A stretch of 64,000 nucleotides of DNA. Origin: Rufibacter latericius. GTDB lineage: Bacteria > Bacteroidota > Bacteroidia > Cytophagales > Hymenobacteraceae. Below are positions 8,650 to 15,865 of this stretch, piece by piece. Below the pieces are notes generated by a model that was given only the letters and a program-made list of their open reading frames with translations, ran no database searches and was not told where the DNA came from. The stretch lies in the NCBI RefSeq assembly GCF_003721515.1, contig NZ_RJJD01000004.1:186001-250000 (forward strand), in the 5' to 3' direction. Within the stretch, counting starts at the first letter, position 1; each line of letters starts with the position of its first letter. The position numbers and the translations under genes are program-made.

Positions 8650-9711
8650 TTATTCTACTTCCTTCAACCAATAATTCAAGTCTTCTTTTTCATATTCTGT
8701 GAGTTGAATTTTTGATTGTATCCTACTGTATAACGTGTTAGGGTATTTTTCTATAGCCAGCCAAATATACTCTAAGTGATAAGGTCGTGCATCTTGGGTG
8801 GCTTTCGTGAAAGGTTTTTCTAACAGTTCAGCCGATTCCTTATTTTTAAACTGTACCATAGCCTGATACATTTCCCTATAAAGACTATAATCAAAACCTG
8901 TGTCTTTCATTATCTCCCTTGCCTGTATTTGCGCTAGGGGCTCCAAGAACTCAGGGGCAGGGAAAAATTTGACAGCTTTTATTCCATAGTATTCCTTTTC
9001 TGGGTCATTCAAGAAACTTAGTATAAAGGTCTTGTCCTCAGGTTTTCTGTATTTAGCCAATGCTATCAAAGCTGCTTCGTTACCTTCTTCCTGCAAAATC
9101 TGCTTTACTCTTGAATAGTAATGTTCATTAGGCTTTATTTTATTAAGCAGGCTTGTTTTAGCACTAAGTTGAATTGTTTTGTCAAAGATTAGGAGACTAT
9201 CTATTTGCTTTTGTTGAGCCTTATCCAACTTGTAGGAATCCAACCCCACATAGTTTGGGGTTAGTAAGTCTAAATAAAAGTCGCCGATGGTTGTTGAACT
9301 ACCAATACATCCAAACTGAGTATCCACTCTAGAGGTATCCTGTAGATACTCCTTAAGGATATCAAAGCAATCCTTGTCTCTTCTTAAAGTTAATGCCCAG
9401 AAGGAATAGCATTTTACAGCATTGTTCGGATACCCTAAAAGTGCCTTCAGCTCGGGAGTACTAGCCTTTGCGGTTAAAGCTTCGAAAGTTTTATATTGCT
9501 CTGGTTTTACGCCAGCTTCATACACTGCCGAAGACATCACCTCATTTACTTTGGCTATTTTCTCTGCTAATCTCAAAGTTTCTTTCCCCACCAGGCTGTA
9601 GTCAAAACTTTTTGACTCGGAAGGTACATTTTGCGCTTCTTTTAGATTCTGCTTCCCATCCTTGCATGAGAGCACCAGAAAAAAGAGGAGTATGTATAAA
9701 CTGGCTTTCAT
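8650..9711 (-). CDS. Lipoprotein, unknown function (cassette gene)
   Basis: A 353-residue protein with a lipoprotein signal (LFFLVLSC, lipid Cys at 16). The body is helical with repeating ALTAK, LIALAKYR and FLNDPEKEYYG segments that look HEAT-like, but I cannot name a family. The unit runs from GTTAGGAG (8635) to CCCCTAAC (9780); these ends are inverted copies with 7 of 8 matches. Lower GC than the flanking chromosome. Confidence 0.8.
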   Translation of the reverse strand: MKASLYILLFFLVLSCKDGKQNLKEAQNVPSESKSFDYSLVGKETLRLAEKIAKVNEVMSSAVYEAGVKPEQYKTFEALTAKASTPELKALLGYPNNAVKCYSFWALTLRRDKDCFDILKEYLQDTSRVDTQFGCIGSSTTIGDFYLDLLTPNYVGLDSYKLDKAQQKQIDSLLIFDKTIQLSAKTSLLNKIKPNEHYYSRVKQILQEEGNEAALIALAKYRKPEDKTFILSFLNDPEKEYYGIKAVKFFPAPEFLEPLAQIQAREIMKDTGFDYSLYREMYQAMVQFKNKESAELLEKPFTKATQDARPYHLEYIWLAIEKYPNTLYSRIQSKIQLTEYEKEDLNYWLKEVE

Positions 9712-9772
9712 GTATTGGTTTTAGTTATAGATTCTAAGCCATCCAGTTTTCCATAAATTTAATTTATTATTT

Positions 9773-9826
9773 CCCCTAACGTCTGGGCTAAAAAGCGTTT
9801 CAATGCTTTTTAGGTGTTGTTGTGGG
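9773..9826 (-). repeat. attC-like recombination element D
   Basis: CCCCTAAC (9773-9780), perfect 9-bp stem CTAAAAAGC (9788-9796) / GCTTTTTAG (9805-9813), then GTTGTGGG (9819-9826). It overlaps the last nine codons of the 188-residue gene whose stop is at 9800. Confidence 0.62.
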
Positions 9827-10366
9827 CAGTTTTTCTTTTGTTTCTACTTTCTCAGAATTTACAATTCGGACAGTAAATAACCTGGTATCTACTGTCATCT
9901 CAAATTCAAAAGGCGAAACCCACCTTACAAACCGCAAATCGCTAGTCTGCTCTCCCGAAAGGTGCAATTCCTTTTCCAGATCTATGTTGTAAGTAGATTT
10001 TATCCGTTGGCCACCCTCTCCGTAGTACTCTATTTTTGTCAGATAAACGGATTTGTAGATTTCACTAAGGTAAATTTCTACTCTATACCTATACGCGTAA
10101 GAATCACTTTCTTTCTCAGATTCAATTTCAACTGATTCGCCTGTTGAGGCTTCTTCCAAACTTTTGAATTTGATGTCTCTTCTTTGAAGTTCAGCCGCCA
10201 GTGAATCAATGGTTTTCTCGGTGTTCCCCACGTAAGTTTTCGAGGAACTAAGCTCCTCCGCTGATCCCTGTGTTTTAAGTTTATTGTCGGTGGAAGTAGC
10301 TTCAAGGCAAGAGTTAAAGAGAAGACCAATTGCAGAGAGGAAAATAAGTTTTATTCTATTGCTCAT
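9800..10366 (-). CDS. Lipoprotein, unknown function (cassette gene)
   Basis: A 188-residue protein with lipoprotein signal FNSC (Cys 20). It is charged and probably beta-rich in the second half; no family is recognised. The cassette ends are GTTGTGGG (9819) and CCCACAAC (10381-10388), a perfect 8-base inverted match. The stop codon lies inside attC-like element D, as in many compact integron cassettes. Confidence 0.78.
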   Translation of the reverse strand: MSNRIKLIFLSAIGLLFNSCLEATSTDNKLKTQGSAEELSSSKTYVGNTEKTIDSLAAELQRRDIKFKSLEEASTGESVEIESEKESDSYAYRYRVEIYLSEIYKSVYLTKIEYYGEGGQRIKSTYNIDLEKELHLSGEQTSDLRFVRWVSPFEFEMTVDTRLFTVRIVNSEKVETKEKLPTTTPKKH

Positions 10367-10380
10367 TCTATTTCAAATTA

Positions 10381-10451
10381 CCCACAACGGCCTTGTATAA
10401 ACGACGGCCGAGGCCGTCAGCAGAAGGCTGACGTTTAAGCTTTGTTAGCAC
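10381..10451 (-). repeat. attC-like recombination element A
   Basis: CCCACAAC (10381-10388), arm GTATAAACG (10394-10402), central AGGCCGTC word, arm ACGTTTAAGC (10431-10440), then GTTAGCAC (10444-10451). The arms are imperfect. Confidence 0.6.
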
Positions 10452-10484
10452 TAGTTTTTTCTTCAAGTAATACCAGCTTCCTTT

Positions 10485-10832
10485 TTACTTTTCATAGACC
10501 AGCCAATCATCAATTATTTCTCCGTCTTCGATAGAGTCGAGTTGGTAATAACCTACTTGCTCCAAGTCCATAAAATGAATCTTATCGGGGTCTTTGATGT
10601 AAATTCCTATTCTTGTTCTTATGTGTGGCGTCGGCCTTAGAATGTGGTTGTATACTAAAACTTGTTCAATAAGTCGAAAAACTAAGTTAGGTAATCCATG
10701 TTAATTCCACTCGCTTTGGCTATCCTTAGTTTGTTCTTCTAAAATCCGTTTGCAGTTTTCTTCAGCTATCCTTGCTAATTTTAATTGTTTAGAGTGTTCT
10801 TCTAAATAATGATTTATATCGGTTAGTTTCAT
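10485..10832 (-). pseudogene. Cassette gene interrupted by an in-frame TAA
   Basis: From ATG 10832 the frame reads 43 codons (MKLTDINHYLEEHSKQLK...) to TAA at 10701-10703. The same frame then continues open for 71 codons (HGLPNLVF...EIIDDWLVYEK) to TAA at 10485-10487. Total 116 codons including both stops, filling the unit between elements A and B. The second part lacks a near ATG except an internal Met. Most simply, one small soluble protein gene with a nonsense mutation; readthrough or two peptides are alternatives. No family recognised. Confidence 0.6.
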
Positions 10833-10841
10833 TAAAATTAG

Positions 10842-10911
10842 GGCTAACGGTCTCGTGTAAACAGCGTGCTAGGCCGTCGGCCGAAGTATGGTGTTTACAC
10901 AATGTTGGCAG
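10842..10911 (-). repeat. attC-like recombination element B
   Basis: GGCTAAC (10842-10848), perfect arms GTGTAAAC (10855-10862) / GTTTACAC (10893-10900), central AGGCCGTCGGCCGAAG, then GTTGGCAG (10904-10911). It begins 11 bp from the stop of the 170-residue gene. Confidence 0.68.
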
Positions 10912-10922
10912 TAGGTATTCTT

Positions 10923-11435
10923 TTATTTTATCCGCACTAGCGTTAGGACTTTCCCTAGCTCTTTTCCATGCTTTTCTTCATCTAAACTTTTTATGAGGAA
11001 AGTTTCAATTAGTTTATTCCCATCGTATGTGTTGAACGTCGAGAGGTAAAGTCCTCCTTCTCTTTCCTCAATCTTAATCGAGTAATAGTCCTTTCCATCT
11101 GTAACAATTCCAGTCGGTGGTTCTTTGCAGATTTGGCTCTCTTGGAGAATAAATGAATCTTTCTTCCAAAAAGTCCAGCCTACTCTATCACAGCAAACGT
11201 TCGCGGTTTCGTAAAGCCTGTTTTCATAGAGACGAATTGTGTCATTGTTAAAATACGCGCTGTCTTTGTTACAGCTTAGCCAGGCATTATGTCCGATCAT
11301 TATGGACTTCTTAGATTCTTGTTCTATGCTTGCCTTGAATAATTTGAACACACTTGCCTTCGTCAGCATTTTCTGCTGGCCTAAAGCTGTGCTAAAAGTT
11401 ATGGCAAGGATGAAAAAGCTTAATACTATTTTCAT
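10923..11435 (-). CDS. Secreted protein, unknown function (cassette gene)
   Basis: A 170-residue protein with signal peptide MKIVLSFFILAITFSTALGQ. Two cysteines sit together in ANVCCDRVGW and others in LSCNKD and QICKEP, suggesting disulfides in the periplasm. No family recognised. The unit is bounded by GTTGGCAGTAGGT (10904-10916) and ACTTACTGCCAAC (11441-11453), inverted copies with 12 of 13 matches. Confidence 0.78.
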   Translation of the reverse strand: MKIVLSFFILAITFSTALGQQKMLTKASVFKLFKASIEQESKKSIMIGHNAWLSCNKDSAYFNNDTIRLYENRLYETANVCCDRVGWTFWKKDSFILQESQICKEPPTGIVTDGKDYYSIKIEEREGGLYLSTFNTYDGNKLIETFLIKSLDEEKHGKELGKVLTLVRIK

Positions 11436-11445
11436 TTTTTACTTA

Positions 11446-11514
11446 CTGCCAACGGTTAGTGTAAACGGCGGCGGAGGCCGTCGGCCGATGCTGGCGTTTA
11501 CACGTTGTTGTAGC
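11446..11514 (-). repeat. attC-like recombination element C
   Basis: CTGCCAAC (11446-11453), perfect 9-bp arms GTGTAAACG (11459-11467) / CGTTTACAC (11495-11503), central AGGCCGTCGGCCGATG, then GTTGTAGC (11507-11514). It is the clearest of the five. Confidence 0.7.
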
Positions 11515-11524
11515 TAGTTTTTAT

Positions 11525-12262
11525 TTAAAAATTTAGCCATTTTTCCATTATTCTTTGCTGAAACTTATCCAGCATATCTAAACTTGCATTTATCGTTTTA
11601 ATAAGTTCGATGCAAAATTTAAGATAATCGTCATTATCCTTAAGGTCTTTTATCTCTAAATTATCTCCATTTAAATCTGTAAAAGACATGGGTAAATGAT
11701 TAATTCTATTTAAATGTGCAAGTTTATTTCTTTGTTCCCATACTGAATCTATAGATTTGATTACATTAGAATGTTTATCAAAACTTAAATCGAATAGCTT
11801 ATGAGTATTTCCTAATTTCTTTGACCACAAAGTTCCAAAGGAAAACTCCCCTGCTAAGTGATTGATATATTTTTCTCTTAGTTTTTCAATATCTTCAAAT
11901 TCAATTATATCAAATTTCTTAATGGCAATATCCTTCAAATCCATAGCTCTCCTAAGGAGTCGTTTGTCTCTTAGTTTCCACTTGATTAAATCAACTAAAA
12001 AGTATTCTGTTGATGAGGTGTAATTAATAATGCAGCTTGAGATAGCATTTAGCCTAATTTCAGTTACTAAGAAATCATCTTCGTTTATACCTCTTTCAAT
12101 AATACCATTCATATTTTCTCCAATTGTTGGATACGTAGGTATTACATCTTTCAATTTAAGAGCCCAAGTACAAAAATCAGCACTGGTACCTTGTGTATGC
12201 AAAAGCAATTCAAATCTTGTGATACTAAATGAACTAAGTAATCTTGCAAACGCAGCATACAT
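11525..12262 (-). CDS. HEPN-like protein, putative RNase (cassette gene)
   Basis: A 245-residue, all-helical, soluble protein from very AT-rich DNA (15 of 60 bases are G or C in 11521-11580). Near residue 185 it carries WEQRNKLAH, an R-x4-H motif in the setting expected for HEPN ribonuclease domains, preceded by a long helical region with STEYFLVDLIKWK. HEPN proteins are RNases of toxin-antitoxin and phage-defence systems; no antitoxin is visible next to it. It could also be a catalytically silent HEPN-fold protein. First gene of the cassette run. Confidence 0.6.
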   Translation of the reverse strand: MYAAFARLLSSFSITRFELLLHTQGTSADFCTWALKLKDVIPTYPTIGENMNGIIERGINEDDFLVTEIRLNAISSCIINYTSSTEYFLVDLIKWKLRDKRLLRRAMDLKDIAIKKFDIIEFEDIEKLREKYINHLAGEFSFGTLWSKKLGNTHKLFDLSFDKHSNVIKSIDSVWEQRNKLAHLNRINHLPMSFTDLNGDNLEIKDLKDNDDYLKFCIELIKTINASLDMLDKFQQRIMEKWLNF

Positions 12263-12282
12263 ATTATGTTTTATTTAAATTG

Positions 12283-12290
12283 GCTACAAC
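12283..12290 (-). other. Outer boundary of cassette array
   Basis: GCTACAAC is the exact reverse complement of GTTGTAGC at 11507-11514, the other end of the HEPN-like unit. No hairpin element lies beyond it, so this may be the joint with an attI-like or chance target site. Confidence 0.5.
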
Positions 12291-12476
12291 TACAGTATAG
12301 ATGGAGGAACTCCGGTTATCAGCCTTATAGCTCTATCCTAAAGGATCCTGGTTACAACTGAAATCCACAAATAACCGGAAGTCAGCTAGCGAATATACAA
12401 TTAAGTTCAAGGCTATAAAGGCGTGCCCAAAAACAATAGTGAAGGTAGGTGAATGTCCCATATTCCCAGGTAGAGC

Positions 12477-12512
12477 CATTTTGAGCCTCTTTTTCCTGAA
12501 GTACCCCTAAAC
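12477..12512. repeat. 36-nt intergenic palindrome, copy 4
   Basis: ATTTTGAG, TTTTTCC-TGAAG and CCTAAAC in register. First copy met after the cassette array. Confidence 0.5.
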
Positions 12513-12570
12513 CAGCTAACTTTCCCAATTCCATTGTTAACGTTGCAGGTGGAACCAAGCCGGCGGATTA

Positions 12571-12656
12571 TACAAATCGGCTCCGGTTTGGCCAGGCAAG
12601 CTCTTCTCCAATATGGTGGGAAAGAACCTCCAAAGCGGAGCCGGAGCCGATTTGTA
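12571..12656. repeat. Inverted repeat with 16-bp perfect arms
   Basis: TACAAATCGGCTCCGG (12571-12586) and CCGGAGCCGATTTGTA (12641-12656) are exact reverse complements around a 54-bp spacer that itself has partly paired TTTGG/CCAAA. It lies 29 bp past the stop of the S9 peptidase gene. Could be a terminator or a short mobile-element remnant. Confidence 0.7.
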
Positions 12657-12684
12657 AGGGAATAAAAGTGTTGAGCCGTTTAGG

Positions 12685-14715
12685 TTACTCCCCTTTTGGA
12701 GGTGCAACGGCTACGCTTTTCACGTCAACGGTGATCTCTTTGAGGCGGGTGGCTACTGCCGGTGACATAGATTCCTGGTAGCGGCCGCCCAGGTGCTTGG
12801 CCAGGAATTTCTCGGCGGCTGCCAACATGGCCATGTTATTAACAGGACGGGCGAAACCGTGTCCTTCGTCTGGAGCCACCAGGTATTCTACCGGGAAACC
12901 CCGGGTCCGGAGAGCCACTACAATCTGGTCAGACTCAGCTTTGTTTACCCGCGGGTCATTGGCACCCTGCACCACCAGCAATGGAGCCTTGATTTTGTCT
13001 GCGGAAAACAGCGGTGATTGGCGGGTTAACTGGGCCTGTCCTTCGGGGGTGCTGGTGTCGCCCATGCGCTGGAAGAACATCTTCCGGATAGATTCCCAGT
13101 AAGGTGGAATGGTGGCCAGCAGTGTGTTCAAGTTGGAAGGACCCACAATAGATACCCCGGCAGCGTACACATCGGGCGTGAAGGCCAGTCCGGCCAGGGT
13201 GGCGTACCCGCCGTACGAAACACCCATAATGCCTACCCGTTTAGGGTCAACGATTCCCTGCGCAATGAGGTGTTTCACGCCCCAGGTGATATCGTCCTGC
13301 ATCTTTTGGCCCCATTCTTTGTTTCCGGCGTTTAAAAACTCTTTGCCATACCCGGTGGAGCCCCGAAAGTTGGGCGATAAAACGGCATACCCACGGTTAG
13401 CCAGAAACTGGTGGTAGCTGTTGTAACCCCAACGGTCGCGGCTCCAGGGGCCACCGTGCGGTACCACAATCAGGGGCAGGTTGGTTTGGCCGGCGTTCTT
13501 AGGAAGGGTGAGGTAAGCAGGAATTTCCAGACCATCGGAAGATTTGTACCGGATGACCTGCATAGAAGCCAGGTCCTTCATGGGCAGTTTGGGACGGGGG
13601 CGGTACTGGAAGGTCAATTGGCGGGTTTTGCGGTCAAAGAGGTACACTTCCTCGGGGTTGACATCGCTCAGGACGTGCACCATCCAGTACTGCTCGTTTT
13701 TGGTGGCAGACCCTAAAAAGATCATCCGGTCTTGGAACCGCTGCTCTACTGTCTGGAAGTCCTTTTCATACGTTTTGTCTTTCCAGTACCGGCGCATCCG
13801 GTCATCGTGGTAGGTGACAAAAATAGGGGCATGGGTAACTTCTGACAACCGGACATCCTCCAGGTCTACCTTGTTTTTAGGGTCAGATTCTACCAGTTCT
13901 TCCTGCAGGGTAGAGGGATCAAACAGTACCAGTTGCTGGAAGTTGCGGTTGCCTTTGTCGGTTCTAAGGTAAAAGCGCCGGTTGTCTTCGTGGAAACCCA
14001 CCGGGAAACCGGTCTCAAAAACGTTGATGCTGTAGATGGGCCTCAGTTCTTTGTCTTCAACCCGCAGGATCTCGGTACTTCCGTCGGGAACCGACCGGGT
14101 CGCCAGGCGCAGTTTATCGTTCCAGTCAAAGGTCCAGCCGGTGATGCGATCAGTGTTTTCCCTGAGCAGGGTCTTCTCTCCGGTAGCCAGGTTCAGGCGG
14201 TACAAATCATGCCAGGCTTTGTCGCGGTTGTTTAAGCCTATGTACACCATGTTGGGCTCTGACCGTGAAAGATGGTAGATCATGGTTCGAACTTGGGGCA
14301 TGTCAGTGAGGTTGCGCGACGGGGGAACTCCCTGGCCCTCGGGCTGTACCTGGCTGGGCTGCACGGCATAGAGGTTGAAATTCTCATTACCACCTTTATC
14401 CTGCACATAAAGCAGGGTTTGTCCATCACGCGACCAGGTATAGGAACCAATAGGGCGGGTAGTGTCGGCGGTGAGGGGCTTGCCGGCGGTAAACGGCTCT
14501 TCACGCTTTTTCACCCAGATGTTGCGGGTGCCCTTGTAGGGTTTGATGAAGGCGATGTAGGAGCCGTCCGGCGAGAGTTGGGCATTGATGATTTCGGGGT
14601 CTCCGAAGAAAATCTCACGGTCAATGAGCGCGGGTAACTTGCTGGTCTGCCCCCTGAGTGGGGAGACAAACAGCAACTGCACCAATAGTAAAAGGGAATA
14701 AATACGTCTTGGCAT
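12685..14715 (-). CDS. Secreted S9 family prolyl oligopeptidase-like peptidase
   Basis: Start placed at ATG 14715 (676 residues), where a signal peptide MPRRIYSLLLLVQLLF begins; a longer frame from 14829 would overlap the cupin gene. An N-terminal beta-propeller (TolB-like, FGDPEIINAQLSPDGSYIAF) is followed by an alpha/beta-hydrolase domain: PHGGPWSRD, nucleophile elbow GVSYGG, acid in QGANDPRV, and His in DEGHGF. Secreted dipeptidyl- or acylaminoacyl-peptidase activity is expected. The upstream cupin gene on the same strand may be co-transcribed. Confidence 0.93.
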   Translation of the reverse strand: MPRRIYSLLLLVQLLFVSPLRGQTSKLPALIDREIFFGDPEIINAQLSPDGSYIAFIKPYKGTRNIWVKKREEPFTAGKPLTADTTRPIGSYTWSRDGQTLLYVQDKGGNENFNLYAVQPSQVQPEGQGVPPSRNLTDMPQVRTMIYHLSRSEPNMVYIGLNNRDKAWHDLYRLNLATGEKTLLRENTDRITGWTFDWNDKLRLATRSVPDGSTEILRVEDKELRPIYSINVFETGFPVGFHEDNRRFYLRTDKGNRNFQQLVLFDPSTLQEELVESDPKNKVDLEDVRLSEVTHAPIFVTYHDDRMRRYWKDKTYEKDFQTVEQRFQDRMIFLGSATKNEQYWMVHVLSDVNPEEVYLFDRKTRQLTFQYRPRPKLPMKDLASMQVIRYKSSDGLEIPAYLTLPKNAGQTNLPLIVVPHGGPWSRDRWGYNSYHQFLANRGYAVLSPNFRGSTGYGKEFLNAGNKEWGQKMQDDITWGVKHLIAQGIVDPKRVGIMGVSYGGYATLAGLAFTPDVYAAGVSIVGPSNLNTLLATIPPYWESIRKMFFQRMGDTSTPEGQAQLTRQSPLFSADKIKAPLLVVQGANDPRVNKAESDQIVVALRTRGFPVEYLVAPDEGHGFARPVNNMAMLAAAEKFLAKHLGGRYQESMSPAVATRLKEITVDVKSVAVAPPKGE

Positions 14716-14825
14716 GGCTTTAAGGGTTAGGTAGGAGGGATAGGAAGCTGAAATCTGGAAATAGGATTCTCCCGGCCTCTGGAAAGAACCTTCCGGAACC
14801 TGGAGTCCCAACTGCGGAGTCTGTT

Positions 14826-15386
14826 TCACTTTATCACCAAAGGCGGACCCACAATCTCCATCTCGTGGGCAGCAAAAAGTTGGGTCATCTGTTCTTTGGT
14901 AGGATCGCCGGGGAAAGAAGCCAGCGCCACGAAGAACTCCTCCAGCCTGCCGGCGGGTTGCACCATCACCGTCATTTTGCCCGAAGGGCTTACCTGGGTC
15001 CAGGCGTGGGGCACTTTTCTGGGCAGGAAAATACTGTCACCGGTGGTCAACTTGTGCTGGTCAGGGCCAACCTGAAACCGATATTCGCCGGCCAGTACCT
15101 GAAAGATCTCGTCCTGATGCGGATGCACGTGCAAAGGCGTTCCCCGGCCCGGCGACAAACTGGTCTGTTCAAAGATGGCCAGATCGCCGTTAGTGTCTTT
15201 CCCGGAGACTTTCACATCCAGCACATTGGCATTGACACCTTTCAGTTTCAGATGCCCGTGGTATCTTCCTTCGCCGGCAGACACCTTGAACCCCTTGTCT
15301 TTTCTGGGGCGGTTTTGCGAAAAGGCATTAAAAGAGAGAAGGGGAGCCGAGGCCAGAAGGATGCCTAAAAACTTGCTTCTTTTCAT
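14826..15386 (-). CDS. Secreted cupin domain protein
   Basis: A 186-residue protein with signal peptide (MKRSKFLGILLASAPLLSFNAFSQ). Cupin motif 1 is THLHVHPHQDEIFQV-like (GTPLHVHPHQDEIFQVLAGEY) and motif 2 is GDSIFLPRKVPHAW, giving three to four His/Glu metal ligands. Likely a small periplasmic metal-dependent enzyme or binding protein; substrate unknown. It lies 110 bp upstream of the S9 peptidase gene on the same strand. Confidence 0.88.
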   Translation of the reverse strand: MKRSKFLGILLASAPLLSFNAFSQNRPRKDKGFKVSAGEGRYHGHLKLKGVNANVLDVKVSGKDTNGDLAIFEQTSLSPGRGTPLHVHPHQDEIFQVLAGEYRFQVGPDQHKLTTGDSIFLPRKVPHAWTQVSPSGKMTVMVQPAGRLEEFFVALASFPGDPTKEQMTQLFAAHEMEIVGPPLVIK

Positions 15387-15498
15387 GCGTGATCTCGGTT
15401 AGAAGCCCGAAGCATAAAATGGTAAGCGCAGAAATCTGAGTATGTTATTTGCCTGCGAGCGAGGAGATAACAGTGGGGTTCAGTTAAAGATACCAATT

Positions 15499-15516
15499 GT
15501 TTTGTCCTATCAAAAC
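15499..15516. promoter_or_regulatory. Short dyad GTTTTG-N6-CAAAAC
   Basis: Perfect 6-bp inverted repeat about 110 bp upstream of the cupin start. It might be an operator, but could be chance. Confidence 0.25.
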
Positions 15517-15557
15517 TTCTCCCCGTGATATCTGCTCTCTGAGAGGAAATGCACTCA

Positions 15558-15593
15558 GTTTTAAGCTTCTTTTTCCGAAAACAAGCTTAAAAC
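15558..15593. repeat. 36-nt intergenic palindrome, copy 5 (fullest dyad)
   Basis: Left arm GTTTTAAGCTT and right arm AAGCTTAAAAC are exact reverse complements, with TTTTTC-C-GAAAA between. In a divergent gap. Confidence 0.8.
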
Positions 15594-15690
15594 CACTCCT
15601 GAATAGGTCGCGGCAGATGGCTATTGGCTAGCTCTAAAGATTCTTTTAGCCTCCCAAAATGGGTTTTATTTAGGTGTTTGGAGGCAACCT

Positions 15691-15726
15691 GTTTTGGAGC
15701 TGTTTTCCATAAATTGGCCTAAAAAC
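15691..15726. repeat. 36-nt intergenic palindrome, copy 6
   Basis: GTTTTGGAGCTG, TTTTCC and CCTAAAAAC in register. In the same divergent gap, 140 bp before the GH3 start. Confidence 0.65.
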
Positions 15727-15865
15727 CGGATTCAGGTATTCATGGGCTCAGGAGACAATTTGCGGTTGCGGGGAAGAAACTTTAGCAGAAACTGGCTTCA
15801 GACGCTCAGATTTCTAGGAAATTATCTCCAACTTAGTAGGCTCAACCACCATTTCCCGATTTTTA

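Larger units (their letters stand above)
12291..12684. other. Non-coding region between array and S9 peptidase gene
   Basis: No gene seen. It contains one 36-nt palindrome (12477) and a 16-bp-arm inverted repeat (12571-12656). No integrase and no obvious attI. Confidence 0.5.
15387..15865. other. Divergent intergenic region with two palindromes
   Basis: No gene. It separates the cupin gene (minus) from the GH3 gene (plus) and carries two 36-nt palindromes (15558, 15691), neither of which can be a terminator for a neighbouring gene. A short dyad GTTTTG-N6-CAAAAC is at 15499-15516. Confidence 0.5.

Noticed and set aside
8590-11514. Cassette elements as simple terminators
   Set aside because: They lack T-runs, have conserved central words across copies, and their outer ends match within each unit, which terminators would not do.
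7865-12290. Prophage or insertion sequence as source of the AT-rich island
   Set aside because: No transposase, integrase, phage structural gene or target-site duplication is visible in the interval.
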